Assembly: GCA_009937425.1 (NCBI GenBank) | Contig: JAACFO010000003.1 | Coordinates: 1 to 64,000 of the forward strand | Source of the DNA: Gammaproteobacteria bacterium | Lineage (GTDB): Bacteria; Pseudomonadota; Gammaproteobacteria; HK1 | DNA length: 64,000 nucleotides | Reading direction: 5' to 3' | The notes under the pieces: generated by a model | Seen by the model: only the letters and a program-made list of their open reading frames with translations | What the model was told of the DNA's origin: nothing | Database searches by the model: none | Program-made: the position numbers and the translations under genes | Shown here: one piece after another, positions 35,798-44,590 of the stretch | Numbering within the stretch: position 1 is the stretch's first letter | How the letters are laid out: each line of letters opens with the position of its first letter

Positions 35798-35955
35798 ATG
35801 GAAGACCGTCTACCCCGTAAGCTTGCTGCCATCCTTTACGCGGATGTTGCCGATTACAGTCGGTTGACCGGGGAGGATGAAGATGGGACCCATCGGTGGA
35901 GACACTTCTAGACGCATTGCGCGATGCCGGGTTGCCCGAGATAGCTCGAGGATAA
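35798..35955 (+). pseudogene. Internally deleted class III cyclase/TPR gene
   Basis: The first 34 codons (MEDRLPRKLAAILYADVADY and following) are nearly identical to the start of the intact gene at 38156. After the codons for GTHR the frame reaches a stop at 35911, but the next frame reads V-E-T-L-L-D-A-L-R-D-A-G-L-P-E and then stops at 35955. That matches the typical C-terminal end of the same family (the intact copy ends D-L-G-D-A-G-L-P-E). So both ends of a roughly 2-kb gene survive and everything between was deleted. GATAGTATC, 35 bases before its ATG, is shared with the intact copy's upstream region. Confidence 0.82.
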
Positions 35956-36054
35956 CGGTTTCACGCTTCATGTTTGCTGTCGTTTGCTCGCGTCCGAGAC
36001 GCTGTGGCGCTACCATCGGTCGAATGCTTCCAACCTGAAGAAGGGCAGCGCCGA

Positions 36055-38028
36055 ATGGACGAGAGTCTGACTCGTAAGCTGGCTGTTCTATTGCACGCCG
36101 ATGTGGTGGGCTCGACGGCACTCGTCCAGGCGAACGAAACTCTTGCTCACCAACGCATTCAAGACGCCTTCCGACGTTTCTCTGAGACCATCATCGGTCA
36201 TGGGGGAACCCCCCATGAGATTCGAGGCGACGCGCTTGTCGCAGAGTTTTCCAAAGCCTCGGATGCGGTTAGTGCATCGGTTACCTTTCAGGAGGCAAAT
36301 ACTGCCCACAACGACGGCCTCCCCGATGAGATCTGCCCGGTAGTTCGGGTTGGCATCGCCCTGGGAGAGGTCGTGGTTGCCGATAACACGGTCACCGGCG
36401 AAGGCATAGTGCTGGCACAAAGACTGGAGCAATTGGCTGAGCCGGGTGGGGTGTGTATTCAGGATGCCGCTTACCAGACTGTGCCTAAGCGTCTGCCGTT
36501 CGAATTCGCCAGTCTGGGCGAACGGGAATTGAAGGGATTCGACGAGCGCGTGCGGGCTTATTCTGTCTCGCTGATAGATGATAGTGCGACCCCTGACCCG
36601 GAGGCGCCTGCCGCCGACGTGGGACCGCCAGCCGCGCAATCCCGGTCCCGTTATGTGATTGGGCTGGCGGCAGCAGTGGTAATCATCGTTGGCGGTGGTC
36701 TCGCTTGGTGGCAGCCGTGGCACCCCGAGGCCACGCCGGCCCATCCGCTTCCGGACAAGCCGTCCATTGCCATTCTTCCGTTCGACAATCTGAGCGACGA
36801 TTCATCCCAGGAATATTTTGTCGACGGCATGACCGAGGATTTGATCACCGACCTGGCGAAAATCGAGAGTCTTTTCGTAATCGCCCGCAATACGGTGTTC
36901 ACCTACAAAGACAGATCCGTCGTTGTGCCTGACGTGGCCAGGGAACTGGGTGTCAAATACGTGCTGGAAGGCAGTGTGCGACGCGTTGCCGACCGCGTTC
37001 GCATCAACACCCAGCTCATCGATGGCGCCAGCGGTGAGCATATCTGGGCGGAGCGCTATGACGGGTCGCTGACCGACATATTTGCGTTGCAGGATAAGGT
37101 AACGGGCGAGATCATCGGCCAGCTCAAGATCAGGCTCACCCCTGACGAGCAAGTACGACGGGCGCGCAAGGGCACCGATAACCCGGAGGCCCATGACGCG
37201 TATCTGAAAGGCTGGCAGTTGTACCGACGCTACACGCCGGAGGATTTCGTCGAGGCTATCCCTTATCTCGAGCGAGCCACCGAGCTGGATCCGGACTATG
37301 GACGGGCTTGGGCGGCACTCGCGTCAATTTACTGGATCACCTATCGAAAGAACTTTGCGTGGTCCTTAATCGTGAATCCGAACAGGAACATCGTGGTCTC
37401 GTGGATTGGGTCGTTCCACAAGACGGACTACTATCTACGACAGGCAATGCAGAATCCAACGCCGCTGGCGTACCAGATCGAATCCCAGATATCCTCGGAC
37501 TATCGGCAGTTCGACAAGGCGATCAGTGAGGCGGAGCAGGCCGTAACACTGGATCCGAACGATCCGGAGGGGCATCAGGCAATGGCCTGGGCCCTGATCT
37601 TCGCGGGCCGCGCCGAAGAGGCCATCACGTCAGCGGAAAACGGAATGCGCCTGGACCCTTACTACCCCGCGCCTCACCTTTACGTGCTCGGAACGGCCCA
37701 CCTGATGTTGCAACAATACACGCAAGCGGAGGCAGCGTTGAAACGCGCCTTTGGGCTCAATTCAGAAAACAAGAACATACTGTTGCCGTTGACAGCCACT
37801 TATGCTCATCTCGACAAACAGCAAGAAGCGCGGGCCACGTTAAAACAGTTCGACGAATTCTTAGTCTACTGGACGCCGAAGATTTCAACGCACATGGAAT
37901 GGTGGCAGTTCAAGCGCGAGGTCGATGTGCGGCTCTTTGGCAGTGGCCTCGTCAAGGCAGGCCTTTGTTGCGAGGAAGGGTTGGAAGCGTATATCGATGT
38001 TATCCGCCGGGGCAGCGGGCTCGAATAG
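36055..38028 (+). CDS. Class III cyclase-domain protein with membrane helix, TolB-like domain and TPRs
   Basis: A 657-residue protein. The N-terminal cyclase homology domain (about 5-170) keeps the first metal Asp in LLHADVVGST and the Gly-Asp pair in EIRGDALVAEF. One membrane helix follows (about 200-218, VIGLAAAVVIIVGGGLAWW), then a TolB-like alpha/beta domain (KPSIAILPFDNLSDD, VLEGSVRRVADRVRI) and several TPRs from about 375. The cyclase domain is thus cytosolic. The ATG at 36055 is preferred over the frame start at 35974. Whether it makes a cyclic nucleotide is uncertain: substrate-specifying Lys and Asp positions are not clear. Confidence 0.88.
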   Translation: MDESLTRKLAVLLHADVVGSTALVQANETLAHQRIQDAFRRFSETIIGHGGTPHEIRGDALVAEFSKASDAVSASVTFQEANTAHNDGLPDEICPVVRVGIALGEVVVADNTVTGEGIVLAQRLEQLAEPGGVCIQDAAYQTVPKRLPFEFASLGERELKGFDERVRAYSVSLIDDSATPDPEAPAADVGPPAAQSRSRYVIGLAAAVVIIVGGGLAWWQPWHPEATPAHPLPDKPSIAILPFDNLSDDSSQEYFVDGMTEDLITDLAKIESLFVIARNTVFTYKDRSVVVPDVARELGVKYVLEGSVRRVADRVRINTQLIDGASGEHIWAERYDGSLTDIFALQDKVTGEIIGQLKIRLTPDEQVRRARKGTDNPEAHDAYLKGWQLYRRYTPEDFVEAIPYLERATELDPDYGRAWAALASIYWITYRKNFAWSLIVNPNRNIVVSWIGSFHKTDYYLRQAMQNPTPLAYQIESQISSDYRQFDKAISEAEQAVTLDPNDPEGHQAMAWALIFAGRAEEAITSAENGMRLDPYYPAPHLYVLGTAHLMLQQYTQAEAALKRAFGLNSENKNILLPLTATYAHLDKQQEARATLKQFDEFLVYWTPKISTHMEWWQFKREVDVRLFGSGLVKAGLCCEEGLEAYIDVIRRGSGLE

Positions 38029-38155
38029 CCGCCGCCACGATAACCGCCTGCCCTATTTTCGGATCCGCTTGTCAGCCCGAAACGATTCCTCGCCCCCCAC
38101 ACATGCCCGCGATAGTATCCCAGTAGCGCCCAATCTTTAAGAAGACCACTCCTTC

Positions 38156-40411
38156 ATGGAAGACCGCCTGCCACGCAAACTTGCTGCCATCTTGTATGCC
38201 GATGTGGCCGGATACAGCCGGTTGACAGCGTTGGATGAAGATGAGACCCACCGTGGTCTCACTAAGTCCCTGGATCTAATTGCCGAACTGGTGCAGGCGC
38301 ATCGAGGACGGGTGGGACACTATGCAGGCGACGCAGTGCTTGCAGACTTCGCCAGTGCTACCGATGCGCTGGCATGTGCCTTGCGGGTCCAGCAAATGCG
38401 AACCGAACGGAATGCGGCATTGCCGGCAGAGCGTCAGCTACAGTTCCGCATCGGCATAAACCTCGGTGAAGTCATCGACGATCGCGGGGAAGTTTATGGG
38501 GACGGCGTCAACATCGCAGCGCGTCTCGAGGCATTGGCCGTCCCGGGCGGCATTTGCGTCTCGGACGCCGTTCGATCCGCCGTGGGTAATCGCCTGCCTC
38601 TTGGGTTTGAGGACTTGGGTGACTGCAAGGTCAAGAACATCCCGTCGCCCGTTCATGCTTGGCAGGTACACGCGTCCGCTCGGAGGCTTGAAAAAGATGA
38701 TGCAGTCGTTTTTCGTGCAGAGGTTCGCGCCTACAGTGTGCTGATGGGTGTGGACCACCGGGAGACCCGTGCTGCTCTCGACCATGCTCGCCGGATGTTG
38801 ACGAGTGAGATCGAGAAGCGGGGTGGTGACTTGCTAGATACGCCGGGAGAGGCCGTACTAGCGGCATTCGACGAGGTTAAAGAGTGCGTGGTTTGTGCCC
38901 GACAGGTACGCGATACGATCGAACAGAAAAATGCAAGTATGCCTGCGCAGGAGAGAGTTCACTACCGCTACAGTATCGATGTTGGGAAGCTGGACAGGAA
39001 TGAGGAAGGTGTGCTTGGCGCAGCAATTGCGCGTACCGCAACTCTTTGCGCGTCAGCGCCGCCGAACGAGATTCACGTAACTGAAGTAGTTCGGGAGTGT
39101 TTGGCGGATGATGACAAGTTCACATTATCAGCTGTTGCCGCCAGCACTTACGCCCTCTCTCGAACCAAAGAGATTCACGAGGAAAGTGCCACTGTCCCTC
39201 CACAGTTGGAATCCCTTGATCTCCCACTACCCGAGAAGCCGTCTATCGTTTTGTTGCCGTTTACGTTCATTGGTGAAGATCCGGTTGGGGATGCGTTTGC
39301 GGACGGATTTCGAATCGACATCCAGAACGCGCTGGTCAAGATGTCGGGACTGTTCTTGATCGCCGCTGGTGCAGCCAATGCCTTCCGGGGTAAGGATCCA
39401 ATCGAGGCTGCACGATTTCTTGGAGTGAGACATGTCATGGAAGGGAGTGTTCGGCGCTCGGGAGATCGCGTACGAGTGAACGTTCAATTGACCGACACGA
39501 CGGACAATATGGTGAGTTGGGCTGAGCAATACGATCGTAGTGTCGATGACGAGTTTACCCTTCAGGATGAAATTACTGAACGCGTGATTACTGCGCTTGA
39601 TGTAAAGCTTGCAAGCGGAGAACAAGCTCGGATTTGGCGTAAGTGCTTGTCCAGCCCAAGGCCTCGAGATCTATTCTATCGCGGCATCCACGAATTCTTT
39701 CAGATGAACGCCGAGTCCATTGCCAAAGCCAAGGGACACTTTGAGCGCATCGCGGAGTTGGTTCCGGATTCGCCACTTGGGCCGACCTGGATTGCGATGT
39801 GTCTCTGGTTTGAAGCGACCCGAGGCTGGGCTGCAGATCTCGAGCGGGCGCGCCTCGATGCTGGAGCGTGGGCGGAGAAAGCTGTCGCATTGGAGGACGC
39901 CGACGGGCAAGCACACACCGTGCTTGGCAATGTTCGATTGCTTCAGGGGCGCTACGAGGAGGCGATGGAAGTTGCCCGCGGCGCCGTACTCATCCGCCCT
40001 GGCTGCACAAATTCCAACGGCTTTCTCGCAAACGTCTTGTTGCATTGTGGCGAACCGCAAGCCGCGCTCACCCACATCAAACGGGCGATACGACTGTCGC
40101 CCGTATATCCGCCGTGGTTCCTCGAGATTCTCGCTGCTTCGTATCGTGAGGCTGGAGAAATAGGACTTGCAGTGACCGCGGCGCAGGAAGTGCTGCGTCT
40201 GGCTCCACATACTATTCAGGGACGTGTGATTCTCGCCAGTTCACTCGTTCGCGCCGGTTGGACCGCGGAAGCAAAACGGATAGGAGCAGAGATCCTCTCG
40301 GAGAATGAGGACTTCTCGTTGACTCGGTTTAGTGAGCAGCAAGTATTTCGAGACGAAGCAGTGGTGGAACGAATCGTTAGTGACTTGGGTGACGCGGGAT
40401 TGCCCGAGTGA
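38156..40411 (+). CDS. Tandem cyclase-domain / TolB-like / TPR protein
   Basis: A 751-residue protein with no membrane helix. The first cyclase homology domain (1-170) is intact, with the metal Asp in ILYADVAGYSRL, GHYAGDAVLADF and the GDGVNIAARLE helix. A second, degenerate cyclase domain follows at about 180-335 (RAYSVLMGVD, TPGEAVLAAFDE, GVLGAAIARTATL): it has lost both metal aspartates. Then come a TolB-like domain (KPSIVLLPFTFIGED, VMEGSVRRSGDRVRV, about 360-490) and TPRs. Class III cyclases act as dimers, so an active/inactive tandem is plausible as a self-contained pseudo-heterodimer with one active site. Codon use is slightly more A+T-rich than in neighbours. Confidence 0.87.
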   Translation: MEDRLPRKLAAILYADVAGYSRLTALDEDETHRGLTKSLDLIAELVQAHRGRVGHYAGDAVLADFASATDALACALRVQQMRTERNAALPAERQLQFRIGINLGEVIDDRGEVYGDGVNIAARLEALAVPGGICVSDAVRSAVGNRLPLGFEDLGDCKVKNIPSPVHAWQVHASARRLEKDDAVVFRAEVRAYSVLMGVDHRETRAALDHARRMLTSEIEKRGGDLLDTPGEAVLAAFDEVKECVVCARQVRDTIEQKNASMPAQERVHYRYSIDVGKLDRNEEGVLGAAIARTATLCASAPPNEIHVTEVVRECLADDDKFTLSAVAASTYALSRTKEIHEESATVPPQLESLDLPLPEKPSIVLLPFTFIGEDPVGDAFADGFRIDIQNALVKMSGLFLIAAGAANAFRGKDPIEAARFLGVRHVMEGSVRRSGDRVRVNVQLTDTTDNMVSWAEQYDRSVDDEFTLQDEITERVITALDVKLASGEQARIWRKCLSSPRPRDLFYRGIHEFFQMNAESIAKAKGHFERIAELVPDSPLGPTWIAMCLWFEATRGWAADLERARLDAGAWAEKAVALEDADGQAHTVLGNVRLLQGRYEEAMEVARGAVLIRPGCTNSNGFLANVLLHCGEPQAALTHIKRAIRLSPVYPPWFLEILAASYREAGEIGLAVTAAQEVLRLAPHTIQGRVILASSLVRAGWTAEAKRIGAEILSENEDFSLTRFSEQQVFRDEAVVERIVSDLGDAGLPE

Positions 40412-40838
40412 TTCGAATGAGACTGTTCTGGCGTTTGCGCTCCTTTCCGGCGGCGTGAGGGGCGCTCGATGCCGTGGGCTGTTCGAGACAGATCGTTGGA
40501 TTTTCGCAGCGTTGTCATTAACACTGAACGTGTCCGGCAGGGCCAAGGTTGGATTGGGGTCGGTTCTTGCCGTTCAGCGGGGCCTCGCGGCCACGCACCT
40601 CGATGTTGCAGTGCATGAGGCTGGAAACGGCCAGATCCGGCCATTCGTCCCGAACGTGATACGTCCATTCTGAACACCTTATCCGCTTTGTTTTCGGCGT
40701 ATACTGCGTTCAAGCGCCGCCAAGAAGTGCGCTCCCATCTCTCCAAGGGCTGACGGCCGCCCTTCTTTAAGCTGCACCCTGCAGCGACCGCCCATCAGAG
40801 TAGGCCATCCATCTGTTTGCCGGGGGAGGGGAATTCAA
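40412..40838. other. Gene-free stretch
   Basis: About 430 bases between the tandem cyclase gene and a small secreted-protein gene. Frames on both strands are Arg/Pro-rich shadows with no family resemblance. A small GCTGCA/TGCAGC hairpin at 40771-40785 is the only structure seen. Confidence 0.4.
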
Positions 40839-41165
40839 ATGATGACTCGATTCTGCTGTTACGTCTTCTTGGCGCTACTCTTGCCATCGGCGGCCTGGGC
40901 GCACACTTGTGGCCCTCAGACGCTGGAAGTCAAGAAAGGCGATACCGTGGAGTGGGGTCTTAACGGGAGTGATTTTATTGAATTTCAAATCGCCGAAAAG
41001 GGAGATCCTCTCGTGGCGAAGATCGTACCCCCGATGAAAAATGATGAGCGCGATGTATTGTTCAAGATCGTAGGCGCGGGGTCCGGCGTCACCAACTTCA
41101 AGATTAACTGGGACGGCTCTAGTAGACGAGGAACCTGTTACATCGAAGTCAACGTCAAAGAGTAG
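40839..41165 (+). CDS. Small secreted protein of unknown function
   Basis: A 108-residue protein with a clear signal peptide (residues 1-22, cleavage after AWA), giving a mature protein of about 86 residues with two cysteines that could form a disulphide. The mature start, LEVKKGDTVEWGL, recalls the first strands of cupredoxins, but the His-Cys-His-Met ligands are absent. A strong GGGGGAGGGG purine run precedes the ATG. Not recognised; a beta-sandwich fold is a guess. Confidence 0.72.
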   Translation: MMTRFCCYVFLALLLPSAAWAHTCGPQTLEVKKGDTVEWGLNGSDFIEFQIAEKGDPLVAKIVPPMKNDERDVLFKIVGAGSGVTNFKINWDGSSRRGTCYIEVNVKE

Positions 41166-41692
41166 GCAAACAAAGCACGCTACAGCGTAGAGGTCACGGC
41201 TCCCAAGTCACAGTCTCGGCGGCTGTGGGCGAACGGCTGTGTTTGGAGGGCTAGGTCCCCGAAAATCGTGAACGACTCCTTCGGGTCGCAAGTCGCCATT
41301 GGGCAGCCACGGATGGATTTCATCGTCTGAGCGGCGGGAAACGGCCATCCGTCAGTGCTAAGGCAGCGGTCGGGCGCGCCCCCCTTCAGCCGTAGCATCA
41401 AATTCCTACAAGGCAAATACCGTGTGCCAGAGGTTCGGGACAACCGCGATCGTCTGAGCCTGCACAATCTTGCGTCGCTCACGGTCACATTATCAAAGTT
41501 ACAGTTTGGCGATAAGGGGAGGTGACTATCCAATTTCGCCGGATAATTTTTCGATGCCAAGACAAGCGTCGACGCGTTGTGAACTTTCGTTTAATGTAAT
41601 CAAACACGGCGACGTTCGCGTCACAATTGCGTTCCTCGGGGCGCCGGATTTAACCTCTTGCATAAACAGTTCAACCTACGGAGGGAACGGCA
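41166..41692. other. Gene-free stretch before the dienelactone-hydrolase gene
   Basis: About 530 bases. A 126-codon frame on the minus strand (41180-41560) is Cys/Arg-rich, has no family features and no ribosome site. The A+T-rich part at 41500-41690 is the probable promoter region of the downstream operon. No clear repeat or RNA was seen. Confidence 0.4.
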
Positions 41693-42439
41693 ATGGCGTA
41701 CGAAGGCATGATCGCGGAGATGATCACCATCAGGGGCGACAACAACGATCCGGTTTCGGCCTATACGGCGCGGCCGATGGGACCGGGGCCGTTTCCCGGC
41801 GTGGTGCTGATCCATCACCTGCCGGGCTGGGGTGAATTTTACCGCGAGATGACGCGCAAATTTGCCCATCACGACTATGCCGCGATCAGCCACAATCTGT
41901 ATGAGCGCGTCGGCCAGGGCGACCCGGACGATGTCGCCGCCAAGGCGCGGGCCGAAGGCGGTGTGGCGGACAGCCAGGTGGTCGCAGATACCGAAGCCGC
42001 GGTGCAGTGGCTCAAGGCGCAGCCCTACAGCAACGGCAAGATTGGCGTGATCGGCAGTTGCTCCGGCGGACGGCAGGCCTTCATGTATGCGTGCAACACA
42101 CAGAGAATCGACGCGGTGGTCGAACAATGGGGCGGCCGCGTGGTTCAGGCGGAGGACGACCGGCCCGAAAAGCAGCCAGTACAGCCCCTCGACATGACCA
42201 AGGACCTGTCCTGCCCGATCCTGGGCCTCTTCGGCAATGACGATCGTGCGCCGAGCCCGGAACAGGTGGACCTGCACGAAGCAGAGCTTAAGAAACACGA
42301 CAAGGATTACAAGTTCCACCGCTATGACGGCGCCGGGCACGGCTTCTTCTACTACCACCGGCCCATGTACCGGGTGGAGCAGGCGCTCGACGGCTGGCAG
42401 AAGGTCTTCGACTTCTTCGGCAAACACCTGTCCGCGTAA
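41693..42439 (+). CDS. Dienelactone hydrolase family protein
   Basis: A 248-residue alpha/beta hydrolase. The nucleophile elbow is GSCSGGRQ, so the nucleophile is Cys (about residue 118) as in dienelactone hydrolase. The acid is the Asp in LFGNDDRAPSP and the base the His in GAGHGFF. The opening MITIRGDNNDPVSAY and HHLPGWG oxyanion region are typical. Substrate unknown; no chlorocatechol pathway genes are nearby. A ribosome site (GGAGGGAACGGC) precedes the ATG. Followed 12 bases later by a DUF6295-like gene. Confidence 0.9.
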   Translation: MAYEGMIAEMITIRGDNNDPVSAYTARPMGPGPFPGVVLIHHLPGWGEFYREMTRKFAHHDYAAISHNLYERVGQGDPDDVAAKARAEGGVADSQVVADTEAAVQWLKAQPYSNGKIGVIGSCSGGRQAFMYACNTQRIDAVVEQWGGRVVQAEDDRPEKQPVQPLDMTKDLSCPILGLFGNDDRAPSPEQVDLHEAELKKHDKDYKFHRYDGAGHGFFYYHRPMYRVEQALDGWQKVFDFFGKHLSA

Positions 42440-42451
42440 GGAGGCCATCAA

Positions 42452-42775
42452 ATGTGTACTTCGATTGTCGAGATCGCCGGCGCGGAAGGTGCCGGCAGGA
42501 GCATGGACGGCTGGTTCTCGCTGACCCATTCGGTCGTAGCCTATGATCACCCGCAGCACGCGTTGTTGGAGGAAGCGGTCACGATTGATTTCGTGAACCA
42601 TGCCAAGGATGCCGGCGCGCGGGCGGCGGTGGAGCTGACGCTGGACTCGGCGAAAGCGCTGCACGCGGCGCTGGCGAAGGTGATTGAGGCAGCGGAGATC
42701 GAGGAAGGGATGCGAGTCGAATATGCCGGCCCGGCGCACCCCCATTCGCGCAAGCAGGCGTTGGCCGCCGCATAA
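42452..42775 (+). CDS. DUF6295-like small protein
   Basis: A 107-residue soluble protein beginning MCTSIVEIAG, with GWFSLTHSVVAYDHP and TIDFVNHAK, which I recognise as resembling DUF6295, a family of unknown function. It is 12 bases behind the dienelactone hydrolase gene with AAGGAGG in front, so the two form a transcription unit. Best guess is an accessory of the hydrolase. Confidence 0.75.
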   Translation: MCTSIVEIAGAEGAGRSMDGWFSLTHSVVAYDHPQHALLEEAVTIDFVNHAKDAGARAAVELTLDSAKALHAALAKVIEAAEIEEGMRVEYAGPAHPHSRKQALAAA

Positions 42776-43262
42776 CGCAAGGGCGGATAGCACCAGACCT
42801 CACCGGGAACCGCGCGCGCATCGCGAGTGGCTCCTGCGGGTCGGATTTTGCCGCTTGCCGCCTTTCGGGCTGATTCGCTGCACTGTACAACAACCTTGAA
42901 GTGCGTCAGGCGAGAGACGGCCGGTTCTGTTGAAAACCTCGGGTTCTTCGGCCGAGGTCTGCGAATCACAAAAAATGTTGGCGCGGAGAGGCACTTCAAA
43001 TTGATGATTGCGGGACAAAAAATCCAAAGCAACGCACTCGCTGCGCCATTGGTGAATGGAAAAACGGCTTGAGATTCGATTGCCCGAGTTTTTCAACAGA
43101 ATGCGTTCAGCAGCCGATGTCCGGAGCCAGTGGCTCCGTCGCCCACCGTCTGCGCGGAACACACGCATGCCACTGGGGTTCGAAATGGGACGAATGTCGA
43201 GGCGACCCGCACTAAGGGTGTAGAATGCACCCAGTCAAACCGTGACCGCATGGAGGAATTTG
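42776..43262. other. Gene-free stretch containing a MITE-like element
   Basis: About 490 bases with no credible gene. The centre holds a 177-base segment bounded by inverted repeats (listed separately). The end carries the GGAGG ribosome site and promoter region of the SYLF gene; the imperfect hairpin GGGTG...CACCC at 43216-43232 is close to that promoter. Confidence 0.5.
42925..43101. mobile_element. MITE-like element with 19-base terminal inverted repeats
   Basis: TTCTGTTGAAAACCTCGGG (42925-42943) and the reverse complement of 43083-43101 match at 18 of 19 positions. The 177-base interior has no transposase frame. Ends of the form TTCTGTTGAAAAA resemble termini of several insertion-sequence families, so this could be a non-autonomous derivative or a deleted insertion sequence. 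I could not find a target-site duplication. Confidence 0.6.
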
Positions 43263-43844
43263 ATGAATACGATTCTGCTTAGAGTGACGGGCGCACTGGC
43301 AATGCTTTTTTGTGGCGTGTTATCCGCGTACGCGGTGGAGGACTATTCCAGAAGTATTGCTGTATTCGAGAAGTCGCCGGCCTGTCAGCCCTACTTCAAC
43401 AAAGCCTACGGCTACGCCATGTTCCCCACCATTGGCCAAGGCGCTTTCGGAATTGGCGCTGCTCACGGCGACGGTCAGGTGTACCGGGGCGGCAAGGTAA
43501 CGGGCTACACTTCCATGACCCAGCTTTCCATCGGCTTTCAGCTCGGCGGGCAGGCATACAGCCAGATTGTGTTTTTTGAGGACAAACGCGCCTACGATAA
43601 CTTCACACGCGGCAACTTCGAATTCGACGCATCGGCGTCGGCAGTCGCCATTACCGCTGGGGCCCAGGCTTCGGCGGGCACCACCGGCACCACCGCCGGC
43701 GCGAGCGCGGGATCGGCGACGGGCAAGCAAGCCGTCACCAGTTATTACAACGGCGTATCGATATTCGTGCACACTAAGGGTGGCTTGATGTACGAAGCCG
43801 CCGTCGGCGGACAAAAATTCAGCTTCAAGCCGGTCGGCGACTAG
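43263..43844 (+). CDS. SYLF-domain (Ysc84-like) exported protein
   Basis: A 193-residue protein with a signal peptide (residues 1-25, ending AYAVE) and the SYLF lipid-binding pattern: KAYGYAMFPTIGQGAFGIG, GGKVTGYTSMTQLSIGFQLGGQAYSQ-type strands (given in part) and IFVHTKGGLMYEAAVGGQKF. The ATG at 43263 follows GGAGG by 7 bases; the longer frame from 43242 does not. Family members bind phosphoinositides in eukaryotes; bacterial ones are periplasmic proteins of unclear role. A low-complexity Ala/Gly/Thr stretch lies at about residues 130-155. Confidence 0.88.
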   Translation: MNTILLRVTGALAMLFCGVLSAYAVEDYSRSIAVFEKSPACQPYFNKAYGYAMFPTIGQGAFGIGAAHGDGQVYRGGKVTGYTSMTQLSIGFQLGGQAYSQIVFFEDKRAYDNFTRGNFEFDASASAVAITAGAQASAGTTGTTAGASAGSATGKQAVTSYYNGVSIFVHTKGGLMYEAAVGGQKFSFKPVGD

Positions 43845-44112
43845 CCTGACGAACAGGAACCATTAAGATCAGCTGAAAGCGGTCATTGAGGCCATTTGGC
43901 TATCTGCAGGCAGCGCTCGTTTCGGCCCTCCAGGCCCGAATAACGCTGGTCACTTCACTCCGCAGCTTCTTCTCTGTCGGCTCTGCACATTGAGCGGGTG
44001 AGGTGTGCCCTGTCTGATGATCGGGATCAATTCGGTGCAGCCCCGAATGTGGTAAGCGGGGTCTAGATAACTTCACGATGGAGACTGCTTCAATCGCTCA
44101 GGACGGAGAGCC

Positions 44113-44274
44113 ATGAATACCATCAGCACCGCGCTGGAGAAACATCACAGGCCAATGATTTTCTCCCTTATGTTCCTCGTACTTTTCTTTGCGGCATCCT
44201 GCACATTTCACGACATCATCCCGGTCTGTCATTACCTGTTCGGGTGCGATCACTTACTACACACTACGGGTTAG
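44113..44274 (+). CDS. Small membrane protein, 53 residues
   Basis: An ATG with GGACGGAGAG just upstream opens a 53-codon frame to a TAG at 44272. It has a basic N-terminus (EKHHRP), one hydrophobic helix (about residues 15-30, MIFSLMFLVLFFAASC) and a short His/Cys-rich tail (CHYLFGCDHLLH). The Cys at the end of the helix might be lipidated, but the lipobox is poor. It heads a run of three small genes; not recognised. Confidence 0.55.
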   Translation: MNTISTALEKHHRPMIFSLMFLVLFFAASCTFHDIIPVCHYLFGCDHLLHTTG

Positions 44275-44322
44275 CTTGGACGGTATCGAGCATGATTCGC
44301 GCGACCCTTCAGGAGGACGAAA

Positions 44323-44544
44323 GTGGATAAACAGATGAAAGAGCTTGTGGCCATGGGAGCGTCAGCAGCGGCAAATTGCCATCCGTGTATGGATTACCAC
44401 CTCGCGAAGTGCGACGAGTTGGGAGTCGACCGAGGGGAAGTCGCTGCAGCAGTGAAGGTAGGATTAATGGTTAACCGCGGCGCCGAAAATGGAATCCGCA
44501 AAAAGGCACGCGAGCTTCTTGGCGAGGCCACCATTGAAGACTGA
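44323..44544 (+). CDS. Carboxymuconolactone-decarboxylase/AhpD-like small protein
   Basis: A 73-residue protein with the AhpD-type redox motif: CHPCMDYH at residues 19-26 (Cys-x-x-Cys and a following His). GTG start at 44323, with AGGAGG 7 bases upstream. It is shorter than full AhpD (170) but normal for single-repeat members, which trimerise. Such proteins show peroxidase or disulphide-reductase activity. Lies between two small membrane-protein genes. Confidence 0.85.
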   Translation: MDKQMKELVAMGASAAANCHPCMDYHLAKCDELGVDRGEVAAAVKVGLMVNRGAENGIRKKARELLGEATIED

Positions 44545-44590
44545 CATTGAGTGAACCTCGGTGAAGATCTCAAAGCAGATGGAGGAAACG

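Noticed and set aside
41180-41560. 126-codon minus-strand frame
   Set aside because: Composition is Cys/Arg/Ser-rich, without ribosome site, motif or gene context.
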